This document shows, in pieces, positions 28,501 to 42,900 of a DNA stretch of 64,000 bases. Position 1 is the first letter of the stretch. Each line of letters begins with the position of its first letter. Made by a program: the position numbers and the translations under genes. The notes under the pieces were generated by a model, which saw only the letters and a program-made list of their open reading frames with translations, did not search any database and had not been told where the DNA came from. This DNA comes from Cloeon dipterum. Its lineage: Eukaryota; Arthropoda; Insecta; Ephemeroptera; Baetidae. The stretch is taken from assembly GCF_949628265.1 (NCBI RefSeq), contig NC_088786.1:9424001-9488000 (forward strand), read 5' to 3'.

Positions 28501-30437
28501 GTGCAACTGTGGCATTTTTCAGTGATGATAATACTGCCTTAAAAATATTCTATTAAGGTGGTGCTAATTTTAGTTAATTATCATGTGTGACCATGTCATC
28601 CAGTAGCTAATCATTTCAACATGATACTAAACCAATAAAGTCAAAACATTAACTAGCCAGGAAACATTTTCCAACAAATAATTCAGAATTGCAACACAGA
28701 GGCTGACAAGTACTTACAACTAACAACAGAATTTTCTGTGGCCCTTGCAATTAGCAGCTGTTTTCATCGGAACTTCTCGACCAGGAGAGTGTTCCTTACA
28801 ATAGCATGCAATATTAATTCAGGTGTGATATACCAAGGCATTGAAATGTTTTGTTCCGTGCCTAGGATCACTGACCTACACTTATTCCAGTATTCTATTT
28901 CACGCACTAAAATTATTTCAACTCGAATCTAATCAATCAACACCTCTTTTCTCCACAGGGAAGCAGAGATAACATGAGCATCGTGATCGTTGCGTGCCCC
29001 GCAGCACCCAAGGTATCCCCCAAAGCCCTTGCACAAGAGGAAGAGTTAGAGGCGCAGCTGGAGAAACAAATCACTGAACTGGTCGAACAAAATGATGGCA
29101 TCACCTTCCAACAGTTGATACGAAACATGCACGACTTGGACATACCAAATTTGCCTCCCGGCGGTGGTCTCAGTGCAAAGTAATGAACGATTAATTTATT
29201 TCTTTCAATTCACTCATTCTCAATACCATGATTTCAGGAGAAATTTTGTTGAAGAGGTTTTCAAAAAGTTGTGTCCAGACCGAGCCGACAGTGTAAGTCT
29301 CTTATTTGATTGAAACTCTCCCACTAACCTGGTGCATGGGACTTATAATCATAGATCTGTACATTTGTTTTGGTTTTTCGTACAATGCTGTACTGGGTAT
29401 AATAGCTTTTGTGTAGGAGCTTTTGTTCTAGCCTTGGCAGAAACCTTCGTCTCTCTATCTGTGCTTCTCTCTTTCTTGATCATTTCTATCGTTATTTAAC
29501 AAACTGTAATTAATGTCAATTATGTAGTAGATCTTGAACTAAATATGCTTTCTGGCAAGGCGCCAATCATTGTTTTTGTTTCACTCAGGAAATAGTTTAT
29601 AATATTTTGGCAAACCTATCAGCAACATAAGGCTCTTGTATAAACAGAGAACAAGTGACAAAACAATAAATAACAACATATTTTGCTGATACGAACTCAA
29701 CTTTTAATTCCAAAACCCTCTGAAAAATCAGGTAGACTCACCGCTTTGCTTTCCTTAACTTATTTGTGTTATCAGGCTTTGGTCCTGTTTGCATGTATCC
29801 TCTTACAAGAATTAGGCTTGAGAAAAATCTTCCTGTTTATTTGTCCCATTTAGCTTCTTCATTGGTGCTTTAAATTGCAATTAATTTCGTTTGATGATGA
29901 TTTTTCTAGGTTATTTATTTTTTAATGCCAATTTATTTTGATCTATTACTTATTTTGCTATTTAAGTGAAAAGCATTAGCACTGAAATAACTTCTCTAGT
30001 CTTTAATATTGTCAAAAAAATATTCAAGTTTTTTTAGTAAAATGCTGTTAAATAAAAATAGTACTTAAAAACGATATCAAATTTGTGAACTACATCTGTT
30101 TCAAAACTTAATTATTTTTGGCAACCTTAAGCATTCTAAAAAATTTAACTGGTAGCTAAACCAAGGAAAATTTAATCGCTTCTCAGAGCCAGAGGAGAGT
30201 AGTTAGCTAAATTTTTCCCAAGCCTAATGACACACGCCGTGGTGGTGGCTAATCCTCCTTGAGTGAGCTTGTGATTAAACGTGTGCGACTCACCCCTGTT
30301 GACAGATGGCCATGGGTGATGATGCGGGTGCCATGAATTTTCTTAGGACAATGATGCCGCGTGCAGGTGAGCTCGCAGCCGCAGCCATTGCTTCGGAAAT
30401 CGCGATGGATGACGATGAGGCCGCCGAAAACCAATAA
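25567..30437 (+). CDS. alph: PPM1A/PPM1B-type Mg/Mn-dependent protein phosphatase (PP2C)
   Basis: Five coding exons, 25567-26036, 28001-28376, 28959-29179, 29238-29292 and 30306-30437, give 417 aa (human PPM1A 382, PPM1B 479). The N-terminal catalytic PP2C domain shows [15 protein letters not shown] (the glycine-2 start typical of PPM1A/B), [22 protein letters not shown] (metal Asp-Gly), [33 protein letters not shown] and [11 protein letters not shown], so all metal-binding acidic positions are present. A C-terminal helical region ([25 protein letters not shown]) and an acidic tail follow. These enzymes dephosphorylate stress-kinase and TGF-beta pathway proteins in cytoplasm and nucleus. The closest fly gene by family knowledge is alphabet (alph); assignment between related PPM genes is inferred. 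Intron 1 of the coding part contains a SINE-like copy. The 3' UTR runs toward 31450, where two AATAAA occur. Confidence 0.93.
26037..28000 (+). other. phosphatase intron with SINE-like copy
   Basis: This 1964-base intron splits an Arg codon (AG|A). The repeat copy at 26234-26412 is the only structure I recognise; the rest is AT-rich. Confidence 0.8.
26234..26412 (-). repeat. SINE-like repeat, older copy in phosphatase intron
   Basis: On the minus strand this shares the core with the 20.7 and 62.3 kb copies (GAGTGACTCGAAATGCTC, GGGAGGCGCACCGGCGCC, CACCATTCCAGC) but is more diverged. The head reads GCATTGTTAGCAGTGCC where the 62 kb copy reads GCATTGTTAAGGCACTC. No 3' tail of the 62 kb type is seen. 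Confidence 0.75.
29293..30305 (+). other. phosphatase last intron
   Basis: This 1013-base AT-rich intron precedes the short last coding exon ([20 protein letters not shown]...). Nothing else is recognised. Confidence 0.75.
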
Positions 30438-31546
30438 CCTTCTTTTGTTGTGCTTCCACGCACTCCCCCACTTCATCATGGTCATCAAGTAAGCAAGCAA
30501 GCCAACAAGCAAGCAAAGGAAAACTATTTTCTGGCCTTTATTCGAACATACATACTGTGTAACTGTAGTTTGTCTTATTTTAAATAAGTTTTAACCCTGC
30601 CCTGGAGGGGACCTTGATTGTCACTGAAACGGACACCGGATCCACCAGGCTCCCATGCAAACTCTTGCAAAGCTCAATAATACATGATTTACAGAGACGT
30701 TGAGTTAAATTTACAGCGCCACCTCTCCTTGACTGTTCGGTTAAAAAGGTATTTTTTGTTTGGAAATGAAAGTAATATAAATCCAGTGGGTTGATGTTTA
30801 GTAAACTTCCTTCCATCCGCCTCACTTCTTGGGCATTGCGAAAGTAAAAAATCCAGAAAAAAAGCTCAGCGAGCATATTTCTCTAGGAAGTGACTGCCTC
30901 AGTCTTGAGTGTGTAGATGCATTGCCAATTTCTGCTGTGTGATTGTAAAGAAAAATATTTTTCAAAGAGCAAGCGTGAAAACTACTGCAATGTGGACTAA
31001 AATTATTGATTGGCCTCTGTCCCAGTTTTGTTACCAAATCAAGGACAAATGTACTGCAAATTTTTTGGTTTTCTTCCCCCCCCCCCCCTCCTTTTTTGTT
31101 ACTGAAATTGCATACAAACCGTTGACTTCTTGCATTTTCCCTTTGTGCTTAATCAAAAGGCTATTATGTCGTTTAATTGCATTCGACTCTCAGGTGAACC
31201 ATGGGGTATTTTTCAAATCTTGTGTATAACTAAAATCGCTCCTTACTTAAAAAAGTATGAAAAAAGTACATTTACGATGTTTGTATTTATTGTTGTAGCA
31301 GAGTACCACGGGCTACTCTTTTCATTTCCATCGACAGATCAGGCTAACAGAATCAGTCGCGAACATTGTACTCATTTGGTTTCGACTAGCCATTATTACT
31401 GCTGACTGCTGGAAATCTTATCATTTTATTACTTCTAGAAATAAAAAATAAAAACACATAACTACGCAACATTGATTTCCCACCCTTATAGGTTTAAAAG
31501 CCTTTTAGTTGAAACAGTTAAAATAATTTATTGGATTGAAAATACA
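30438..31546 (+). other. phosphatase 3' UTR and convergent spacer
   Basis: Directly after the stop there is an AAGC-type short tandem repeat (about 30488-30516) and, further on, a run of 14 C (about 31077-31090). AATAAA hexamers near 31440 and 31447 are the likely cleavage signals. DMAC2 ends from the other strand at 31547. No coding exon seen. Confidence 0.6.
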
Positions 31547-32538
31547 CTAGTTTTTGTTCTCGTCACCTTCAGCGTCGGAAAGATCAAGGCCCCGAATTTC
31601 TAGCTGCGGTTTTGACTCTTGTAATGACAGACAGGCCAGCTTGAACTCAACTTCAGAGGACATGTCTGCAACGTGCAGCTCCTTTAGATTTTCCAACCTG
31701 TGCAGAATCGAAATTCCCTTGTGGGTCACTCTTTTACAGCCGCTTATGTCCAAGTACTCAAGTGCGTTGAATTCGCCACTGAGTTTGTCCAGAAACCAAT
31801 CATCCAAGTACTTGTTGTTCGCAAAACTCAGCCACTTGAGCTTCTCAAGAAAGACAAAATTCTGTAGCGCGTCGTACATTAAATTGAGGTTGGAAGCGTC
31901 GACCGCCTCCAGGTGAACATCTGGGACGAAGTTTGACGGCAGGTTCATGTTTCCCTCTTCGTCCTCCTTGATCCACTTGTTGCCGTTGTGAAATCGGACA
32001 GAGCCGCCTCGAAACACAATGAAGTGTGCAGTGGCCAAGTCAGGCCCAAGAATCCTGTGCCTCTCAGGGATGTATCTATTCAATGATTCCAAATCATCAT
32101 GAAAAACAATTTAATGTGATTCTATATAAGATCAATAAAAAGAGAGCACACCTTTGCCTAAACTTCTCCCGGTCGAGTTTCATTTTTTCTACCCAATTCA
32201 TGAATCCCTTCGGACTGAAGTCGTATTTTTTCTGCATGATTTTCAAAAAGTTAACATTGGCGCCGTGCGGGAAAAACAATCCTATTTGACTCGGTTGGTA
32301 TCCATCAACTTCTGTCCACGGCCTGGAAATGAATCATAGATTTAATTAATAAATCTGGATATTAAAATTGTCGATTATAATACTTTCTCCACTTATAGTA
32401 CTGGTTTTCTACGGGGTTTGATTGCTCTACAGGCTCTTTATCTCGTGCTGCAGCATTGAAACTTCGGCTACTTGTGGCTAAATACTGTACAGCCCGTCGT
32501 TGTCTGGAGATTGCGCTCATGGTTGAATACGACATCAT
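31547..32538 (-). CDS. DMAC2: DMAC2 (distal membrane-arm assembly component 2, ATP5S-like)
   Basis: Three exons on the minus strand, 32384-32538, 32152-32322 and 31547-32075, encode 284 aa (human about 257). The start MMSYSTMSAISRQRRAVQYL is Arg/Ser-rich without acidic residues, as in a mitochondrial presequence. The middle has FMNWVEKMKLDREKFRQRYI followed by ERHRILGPDLATAHFIVFRGG. The end is a leucine-rich-repeat-like region: VDASNLNLMYDAL, LKWLSFANNKYLDDWFLDKL, LEYLDISGCKRVTHKG, LENLKELHVADM. The family helps assemble the distal membrane arm of respiratory complex I in the mitochondrial inner membrane. The last acceptor (GAATAG|ATACATCC) has a weak pyrimidine tract, but the joined protein matches the family. 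It is divergent from GNPAT and convergent with the phosphatase. Confidence 0.9.
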
Positions 32539-33937
32539 TGTGCAACCTAAAAAAAGTGGTTGGAATCAATTGTTCTAACTAGAAAACAAGACATTGTCAT
32601 TCGTTGCTGTTCGAAAAAAACAAGTACATATTCCCAGCAGCATGAATTGAGCATGATTGACTGATCAAACCGATCAAACAAAAGAGGCAGAATCATGACT
32701 CCTCACCGATTTCCGGATGCCTTTGTTTTTTAGGACTCTATTCTGGACCTTCTGCAAGTCCTTCGACAGGCGCGGCGCTGAAAGCGCGTGTTTTGCGGAG
32801 AGGGCTAACCAGGTGATCTCCTGCTTTTGTGTTGTTGGTCCACGGGCGCCGCCCCCTCCACTGCAGACCTTTAAACTGAGTGCGCGCCAGAGAATGAAAA
32901 AATTTAAGAGCTCCGCCCCGCCACTCTTGTTGTCATTCGGGCCAGTGCTGCTTCTGTGACCGGACAGTTCTGCACCGCTGTCCGACGGCGAGTCGCGCCC
33001 TGACCTGTGCCGTTGAAGGGACAAGAGCGCCGTCTCAGGATCTCCGTCCTTTTGTGAGTATTTTACTGCTAGAATCAGCGAATTTCCAGCCAAGTTGACT
33101 GAGAATAATGTGCAGCGAGTGAGCGTGCATGCTCTCGCGGAAAATATTGATTTTTTGCCGGTCTGGCTCACAAGGCGGAGGGCCACCACACGACTTACGT
33201 ACGCATCGTACGATCCTGCGGCAGTTGTTTTCCGCCCACCCTCCTAGCATTTTTCCGCTGCCTTTCTGACGACCCGGAATTTTCAGGGGAAATGCGTGGA
33301 ATTCCCTATTTACTATGTTTTTGCTATTTTTACTCATTTGTCTGACTATTACGGCAAAGGGGGATTTTTGTCTCCGGCTTTTCTTTTTAGTTTTAATGAA
33401 TGAGAAAGTCTCCAGAGTACTACGAGGAAGTAGTTTTAAGTTTTGGCTGTTTTGTCTTGGAGCTTAATGGCCTTTTTATCTTGTGGTTTTGGTTACCCCG
33501 TGCTGAACGCTGTGTAAACCTGCTATATCCTTATCTTGGTCTGTCTTAGCGCTCAGCCGATTATTGTAAGACTTCCTTTTCACCATTTCTAAACACATTA
33601 TTTGCCATTTCGATATTTCTACGATTTCAACTTCTTTGATGCATGAGAACTATTAATACTTTAAAAAAATAGTAAACACACCGCATCTGAAATAAAAACA
33701 AAACATTCCGCATACGATCTATTTACAGAGTATGAAATCATAGAAAAATATTTCTTAAGTTAATTTTAAAATTTGTAACCTAACTGTTTTCATTTTGTTA
33801 CTTCGTGTTTTGTTTATGTTGCTTGCTCTCGTCCGAGTGAAGCGTGTTAGCCACGTTTAATCGCACGTAATGAATTTAATGCAAATCTATGATGGCGTGA
33901 CTTCCTGTGTCTGACAGAGCCAACAGAGTCAGCCGTG
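32539..33937. promoter_or_regulatory. divergent DMAC2/GNPAT promoter region with candidate GNPAT 5' UTR exon
   Basis: A GC-rich patch at about 32700-33060 separates the two divergent genes. A donor TTTT|GTGAGTA at 33053/33054 and an acceptor GTCTGACAG at 33917, 20 bases before the GNPAT ATG, suggest a non-coding first exon ending at 33053 and an 864-base intron. No coding exon seen. The reading frames here are short and not family-like. Confidence 0.45.
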
Positions 33938-36900
33938 ATGGGTTCAAACGGCAGTCCTTCCCAAATTGCAGAGGGCACCGAGCAGGCCGAGGACCGGCAA
34001 AAGGCAGCAAACGCGGCGCCCCAGTAAGTAGTCCTTTGATTTTCCCACTCGCACCCACGCTCAATTAAATGTCAATCAGCTCTGCTGGCTTGATCGTATT
34101 CACTGTTGGAATTTTTCTAATTGAAAGATTGAATGGAATACTTTTTAGTCGTGTCTTTTTCACTTCTGAAATTATTTTAAAGGGGGAATTTTGACAGTAA
34201 AACATTAAAAAAACATAAAAGGTCATATCAGTCCCGTCAAAACGCTCAGCTAGATATTTATTTTTCAATCAAAAATTTGAATTCTATGTATTGCTTTGAA
34301 AACATACTGCTTACCAACGAGTAGCAATGCTTGCAATAAAGAAATAAAGGGATGATGATTTGTTATAGTTTTCATGACAAGAAAGATGATTTGGGCTCGC
34401 GTTGATGCTTTTGAAACAGGTTCACAATTTTGAATCCATTAAAATGTACCAAAGGTTTTTCGTGCAAAAAAAAAAACAGCAGGAAACTGGCGGTAACCCC
34501 AACTTTTTTTGGGAGTTTCCACATTTTTCCTAATTTGACCTCCAAAAACGTCATATTTTGCATCTAACAGGACACAGAAAAGATTAAAAATTTACTAAAT
34601 TAAATAAAATATCTCACTATGGAATAAATGAATCAATAAAATCTGCTGATGGAATTGTCTCTTTAAATAATATAGATTCAAAGTAATTTGTATTTTAATT
34701 TTTAATTTTATATTGTTTAAACTTGATCAAATCATTGTCTATGTGAATAGAAATCAATAGCAAGCTCGATAAAGTTAAAGCATACATTTATATGCAATCT
34801 ATTTATATTGAAAAATATCTACCTTCCTAATTTAAATACGTTTTATGAACAATTAAAAACCACAAGAATCGATTATATACAGTTAGTATTAAATGAATCG
34901 ACCTGATGCTAAAGGTAATAGGTTTCAAAAAGAACAACTTGCATGAAAAGAAATTTAAAGAAAGAAAATAAAATTTATTGAGAATGGAGATTATTGTGCG
35001 TGTTTTGACGATGATTCGAGGGCGTTACAGGCCACAAGAAATGTATTGTTCCATCAGAAAGTTTTTTATCTAACGACGGTTGTGTGTGGCTCAAAGGTCT
35101 TTAAATTGCGTGATTCGTGAACTTTTGGAGTCTCATATTAAGAAGATATGTAGAATGGAAAAAATTCAATCGGATAAATTTCCCAACAATAGAGATTCGA
35201 CTTAAATTGCTAACAGGTGTCACTCCGCAATTTGAAGCATATATTTATTACAGAGAAGACCGGTTTTGATCGTACCGACGCATTGGTTGCATGATATTTT
35301 GAGCCATATACCAGCTGAACCTGGTCCAGTCATCACCAAATTTAGGACAAGGAAAAAATAAATCAACAATTCAGATTTTGCAACAGGAAAGAGAGTAAAA
35401 ACAAAAAAATTAAAGCGCAATACCTCTTCCATCACACACCTGACCTGTCTTGGACCAAGTGCTTTCATTTTTTTTTTAAATTTGTGTGTGCCTCGAACAC
35501 TAACTAACTATTGCAAACCATGCTGGGTTGTCGTTGCGATTCACATTGCTGTAAACTGTTGAAATCAGTTGGAAGGAGCGGAGATGCCGCAAGTTTTTTA
35601 GATTGGGTGGCATTCACGTGGAAATAACGGCAATGCCTATTCCTGCTCCATTCATTTGCAGGGTTGAAATAATTAAGGAGTAAATCAAAACAACAACTCG
35701 AGACGGACGCCAAGGCCGCGCGTAAAAATATTCTCGCCAGACTGGTTCGCTCGCATCTTTTAGCTCCAAACCATACAAATTTTCGCTTTCGCTTTTTGTT
35801 CCTCGCGAACGCACACTTTGGTGGCCAAGGGCAGTATTTTCACGCTTAAACAAAATGCGCGCTTGCCCAAGACAACAATGGCCAATGTTCTTCAAATGCC
35901 ACACAACACACGCGCAGATAAATTTACCGTCTGCTTTATTTGACAGCTTTTCCACAGCATCTCGCTGATTTCGCCACACGTGCAATTTTGTGAGTCACGG
36001 TGTGGTTGGGGCTGGACCGAAAAATGTATGCTTTTTTATTTTAAGCTCTGCTGGAACCAGGCCATCGGAATTTAATTTGGTTTTCTCGAAATTATCAGAT
36101 GCTGTGAGGGCCAGGTTTATTTAATTATCAGCTCTCTGCCGCAGTAATCGAAAGAGCGTGACACGCGAAAATTCAGCTTTTTTTCTTGCTATTCAAATCT
36201 TACGCTCCTCTCTTATATAAGCAATTAATTATATTGAAAGTCGTTTGCTTCACAAATTATTTCGAAAATGCTTTAATAGACTTTTCGTGTATCATTGGAG
36301 ACAGCTATAGGGCAGTGGATCAGAGACAAAAACTCAAAGAAACGTTGGTTGTGAAATTGCTCTCCCTCCATGTGTCAATTTTTCACTTGCCCGGCTCTGT
36401 TGGTATCCTGTGAAAGAAAAGAATTGTTGCACTTAAAAGAAAGTTAGTTAGTGACTGTGTTAATTGCGAATACGCCAGTAGGCACTCAATAAAAATAATA
36501 AAAAAATTACCTCGTGCTCACCGATATTAATATTCCATGTCAAATAAATATTTTAACTTAGACTCTTGCAGTAACTGTTAACCAGCGTACAGTGCGTACA
36601 CAAGCGGTTAGGAAAGTGTAAAATTGTGCTTTGTCGCTGCTAAGTGAGTTTGTTACATCATTTTTGAGTGGTGTGCACCCACGTTCGCACTTGACAGTCG
36701 AGTCGTACTCATAGTGCACAGACACAGTTGACAGTACTTCTACTGCGACAGAAGCATTCCTCAAACAATAGGTGCTGATTCCTCCTATTCAGGATTATTT
36801 GACGAGGCAGACCAAAAATGTACTCCCGAGTTTAAGGATTTGCACGCAGTGTTTTTGACACTTGCAGTGAAAAATCACACACATATATTATATACATATA

Positions 36901-39900
36901 ATAAGCGGCTTCACTCTTCACCGACGCATGTACCTGTGTTTTTATGAGGGTAATAACACACATGTTGGTATGAGAAGCTTTTATAGTTTTTACTCGTTGG
37001 ACGATTGCATAATTAGATACATAAACAAAAAAACATCAAGAATTTGCTTAATCATAATGGTGATTTTGTTGCACTAAGGTATGTTAATAAATGTAAGGAA
37101 TTATTAATTATCATTCATACTCGTTAATGCTGAATTGAAATGCCGGACATTTCTCTGAAGCTTATAGTTTCGGCTTCTACCTTATTTAATTCGGATCACT
37201 CACAATGTCATAACCCACATTTTCACATAAATTAATATTTGTTCGTGAAATAAGGCTTCGGGCAAAATCAGAAACTAGTAGAGCCCAGTAAAGATGTTAA
37301 GCTTTTGACCGGCATTTTGATTTGCAATATTTGCAAGAAAAAATAAAAAAAACAGCACCTGTAGTAAATGTTGCAACTTCATGAAACGGTTAAATAATAA
37401 ATAATAGTCTCTTAGCTGCAGCTTTGATGTTGGGTTAATTACATTTTTTATGATTGCATCTTTTGTCGCTGCCTTTCGTAGAAGAGCTCTTTTATTCAAT
37501 CCCAATTTCTCTTTATTATCCTGCGATTTAAATTTGTGTCAGTTTTTAGACAAACGGTTGATCTAAAAACTTCCATATTTAATTATCATAATTCTACCTT
37601 AATGGCTTAAATGTGCGAAAATAAATAGTAGAAAATAATGACAACAACACATAGGTAATTACATAGTGCTGGTTGGCCCAGTCCGATTTTGTGATCGGTG
37701 AACGTTCACAGCCTTGCAGAAATAACGGCGTCCGCCTAATTGTCTAATTGATTGATTGGCTACTTTCTTCGCGCAGATTGCAAGAAGTGCTGCGGCACAC
37801 GTGTCCGTCGCCGGCTGGGCCACGCGTGCTGTCCACCTTCCGCAACATTCTCGACCGTGACAGTTGCGACCTGGTCTGGGTGACCAAGGAGTGGCGACCC
37901 CAGCAAGTCACCCTGCACGCCCGCACGCGGACCACGGCCAAAATCCGGCAGGACGTCATCTCAAGCCCCAAAATGCAGCACACCATCGAACAGGTGAGTT
38001 TCAAAATGATCTCTATTATGGTTCTGCAGGGATATTTTGCCCCATATCCATAGAAAAATTAATTCAAATATGAACTTAATTGTTAAAAGAGAGGTATGAG
38101 ATGTTGTTTCAATGTCTCTTAAGGAAATTTTCTTAAAAAATTATTTAAATACACTTACCTTTTCATTCATTTCATTTCGTGCACGTGGTTACGTCAGAGT
38201 GTGCGCAGAAAAGCGGAGATTTGATAATTTATGCAGTGGCCGTGACATGCAATTTCGGTCAGGTGGGCGCGCCACTCGCGCTTTTTATCTTTTGGCAGAA
38301 CTATTGTTTGCGAGGAAACCGCGAATCTGCGTGTGTGTGCGTGAGCGCACCGGAGGAAGAAGGAATCCTTCACGAAAGAGTGCGGCTGACGCTTTTTCGT
38401 CGCTAGATTTTTCATGGCTAATTGTAAAATTGCTTATATATGTGCGTGTTTTTCATTTATCCTTGACGCGCGGATCGAGTTAATCGTGGACCCACGGCGC
38501 GGCCATAAAGTCGATATTCCTGTTTACAATTTATCCCCGAATCCATTCGAATCAAACTGAAAGTGAAAGCATTTTTATCGGAGTCAAGGGGATTACGTAA
38601 TCTGGACCGCTGGCAAATTTAATGTCAGGGCTCTAAAGAACGTGCGTACTCGCAAGTGCGACTTTATGAGGCATACTTTTAGTTATAAGTTGGCATTAAA
38701 GGGTCACTGGACCTCTGCAAAGCTTCAAGCTTTTTTCAGTACCACATTTCGTAAACATACTTATGCATTTATTACTCTTCATTTAAACAGCAACGATAGG
38801 CATTTACACACGTTTGTAGTATAAAATATAGGCTAGGAAAACTCGGAAAAATATTTTTGCCGCTGTATTAAATAAAAACAGATTGTCTCCACGTCCACAC
38901 TTTACAAAAATATTCGTTTAATCTCACTAAATGAATAACACACAAATATCATTTGAGCTTTTCAAATTGTTAACACTTTCTATGTCGATTGCGAATTTAT
39001 TACTCTAAAAGAAGAGATTGTACTGCAAAATAGATCTTTGGAAACATGGTCAAGCTCTAAAAATTTTGTTAAAATTCTCAACATCGACTTCTACTTGGTT
39101 GTATTTTTGCACAGTTAAGATGCTCTCAATCATTGGAATCGCTCGACCGTTTCCTGCGAAGTGAGCGAGACGTGATCATTGTGCATGATAATTCCTCTCA
39201 AAGACCAATGGCACTGAAATGAGATTTCGCACAAAAACTTAACCATATACGCACACCTTGGAGGACTACTTCCTTATTACAAACGTGCAGCCACTAATCA
39301 TCAACTAATATTTTGATACACAGAGGGATCAGAGTGGCCTTTGAAGTGCAAAAAGCTCTCCACTTTCGAAGGTCATTTCTCTTTTTCTCATTCAATAACT
39401 CCCCGCTTGATACACACGCAATGTCATTATCCTCTTTTTGCTCTGCGTACGCCTGATTGGTGTGACAAGCAACAGTTTTGCTTGTGTGATTCTGCGTTAT
39501 GTCAATTAATCTTCTTGAACATGAAGTGCTCACGTTAATTCCAATCTACATTGAATTGTTTGGGGCTTTTCAATTGACAATGACTTTGCACGCTGGAATG
39601 TTAAGTGATTAGTTTTTTGTCCAATTATCTACAAAAAGTGCAATGACTCGCTGTTCTCTAACCTGTGGTGAGACAAAAAACAACAAATTTTAGATGCACT
39701 TTACTGTTTGATCTAATTTACTGAAGATATTGTGCAATAGTTTTGATAATCATTACTCTGCACAACCAAATCATAAAACGATTTTTAAAATTATGAGAGG
39801 ACCAATATTACATTACGGCAAAAAAAAAGGGAAAAAACAAATCCTTCAGCTTATGCTTGGGAGCACTTAAATTCTCGTTAGCACAAAGATCAGAGGACAA

Positions 39901-42900
39901 ATTAACAGTACATGACTAAAAAGATCTCTGCTTGTAAATATAGGAAGCTCTAACTAAAGGAGCCAGAAACTGCACTTGATGCACTCTCAGCCCGCAAGCT
40001 TTTGTAAAAGACAACCAGAATGATCACCTCCCAGCAGTGAAAAAGAAATAAAAAATAATAGGAATACAAAAAATTGTTTAGAGATGTTTTTAAAACAAAA
40101 TCAATGGTGGATTTTTAACCAATTTTTTAAACAAATTTGTTCTTAAAAATCAAATTTCTGGTTTTGATTATTGTTTTATATAGGTCATTCATAAAAACAA
40201 GCACAGATTTCGTGCGTGCGATTATTTTCTAGCGAAAGTAGAGTAAATAGACACTCATAGCATCCTTTATTGCGGCATAGCTCTGCTGGACAAAGTGAGA
40301 AACATTCATGGACCATTGGCTAATGCAAAAAGCGTCTCTGTTCACAAGAGTAGTGCATGTTTTGCAGGCAGGGATCGATTGTTTGAAGAGCATTAGCGCG
40401 CAGTCTGTTTGCAGGCAGTGACACAATATAAATGAGCTAGGCGACGCCACCGATTTTATTATTTGGCTGTCGACATTGGCACACATCTCTGCATGTCCGT
40501 GGGGTTTATTGACTCGCTCCATTAGAATGAGAGTTCCAGTGCGCGTGCACGATCGGCTTCCTCAAACAAACCATCCCTTTTTTCTCTCTCGCATCTATTC
40601 AGCAATCACAACAAACGCAGCTTCGCGTAGTCGAGAGCGCAGGAAAAAGTGAAATTGCCCGCCGGCCGCGACCTTGGCAGTGCCAATACGATCGGACAGC
40701 AATGACGCGAAGATACTGAAATTGTTAACATTTCCTCACATGTGCACGCCGAAGAAATCGATCAGCACTTTTTTGCCATCTTTTGTCTCTTATAGGCTGC
40801 GTGCAAAAAAAAAAGAAACGAGAGGAACGCACGTCACTCGACCTGCGTGCGTGCGTGCTTTTTTCTCCTTTTTTTCTATTTATTCAAACACACATTGCCG
40901 GTCAGGTGGACATTGTGGAGTGTCGTCGTGAAAAGCGCTTAGCACGATGCTTCATTACGTCACGCCGAGCAAATCTGAGAGGAGCGTATTGTATTAAACA
41001 CCTATTCAGAAAGTCACAAATGTGTTTGTTTTACACGCAACATTTGTGATGATGAACCCTTCGATGAGTTCAAATTCAAGGTGAAAATTCACTAGGAAGT
41101 CATGATTTGTTTGCATTTATAAAAGATAAAAAACCGCCGGCCGCAGTCACTCGGATTCAACTTCTTGCGCGTGATTCACTGGCAAAATTATTATGTATTA
41201 ATGTATCGACTATTGCACGGTATAATTATTGAAACCAGAGCCATAAATATCTGGCTGAACAGCAGAAATATACTTGCGAAGGTCAGTTGTAAAGGATAAT
41301 AAATATTTTAGAGCTTATGCTTTTTTAAATGGGCCCAGCATTATATTATGTGACGAGAAAGGAAGGTGCTCTTTTGTTTTGACAATCAAACATCGCGTGT
41401 ATTGCCTTTTGGATGTTATGTGCATATTTATTATTCATAAGGCATCGCGGATATTGAGTAGGGAATATTAAAACATTGAAATTAAAACAAAGTTTTGCTT
41501 AGGAATGGACCATTTAAGACTGTTCAATAGTTTTATTCCGGGCATATCAGGAGATAACAACGTATTTTCACACAAAAGCTCTTGAAGTAATGGCACACAG
41601 GAATCGCACTTCCCACAACTGGAAAATCTAGAAAACATTATTATTACGCTGTATAGCATGATACAATTCTATTAAAAATGGGTTTGCAATGGCTAATCCC
41701 ACAGGCTAACAAATAGGCATGGAAAGCTAACAAATTGAAAAATTAAAAGAAAGCAGGACTCACCAGCAGTACTTAACCTCCAGAGCAAAATTCATATTAA
41801 CTGCAGAGAAACAGCTGTAACTTTAACATGGGTTTTCCTTTTCTCAAGGTTTATACGTAATTTTATTGTTAGGTACAAGCCCGATTTTTCCGAAAAAAGG
41901 GTCACGGAAGAAACCTTGCTGTAAACCATTTAATATGAAAAAATCTATTGCTCGTTATTTATGATTTTTCTGTTCTACCTATTATTTTGTTTCTATTAAT
42001 ATTCTAAAAATAATAATTGTCAGCAGTTGAGCAGCCAAAATGAAGTCCCGAAGGAAGCCCTGTGGCGAGAACTGAACGACATCCTCATCGAAATGGGACA
42101 CACTCAGACGATGCCGGTGGTGCGGTGGTTCGGCTACGTCCTCTCCAAGATCATGAGGAAAATCTACAGCGGAGTTTTTGTCAACGAGGAAAGCATAGCG
42201 AGAGTAAGTTTAGCAGTGAGCACACTAGACACACTTTGCGGCCTTTGTACAAAGTTTTGACGTGCTCCTCTCATTGTTGTCATTGTTGAGGACTAATGGG
42301 CCTGCACACACGCGCGGCTAAAGAGCCTTTTGAATAATTGCTGCGCGTATACTTGACCTCTTTTCGGCCGCCTTTGCTCATCTTCCTTTTGCGTTTTGTG
42401 CGGCGATCGTGCACTTGCAAAAATGACTTTTTTACTGCAAGTCACACTTATTTACTGGTTTATTTGTCTTTCTCCTTTGAATATCGAGGATCTCTGATTC
42501 GGGAGGTCGCGTTCATTTGAACAGCGTTTTTTTCAAAGTGCAGTCTCACGTGTCGTAATTAATAGTTAATTCGATTGGCTGAAATTTTCACTGAGTTTGG
42601 ATATTGCCCTTGAAATTGAAAGACACGCTGAATAACAAAAATCATTTATAATTTTCTGCGTCAAGAAAAATAGCAACTTGATTAAATACAATAAATCATC
42701 CTGGCCAAATACATGACAATGACTCGATGTATTTTTTCATTAATCATGCACGCATTTTGATCTTCGATATTTGCTATTTGTCTAGTTGCGGGCCTCCATA
42801 GGAAACAATCCCGTGATATTTATGCCTAGTCATCGCAGCTACGCCGACTTCCTGCTCATGTCTTACGTCTGCTTCCACTACAACATCATGCTGCCCGTGA

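Noticed and set aside
38000..38025. 15-base match to the complement of the bantam microRNA at the start of GNPAT intron 2
   Set aside because: The match stops within the mature sequence (ends differ on both sides), and the surrounding minus strand does not fold into a precursor hairpin.
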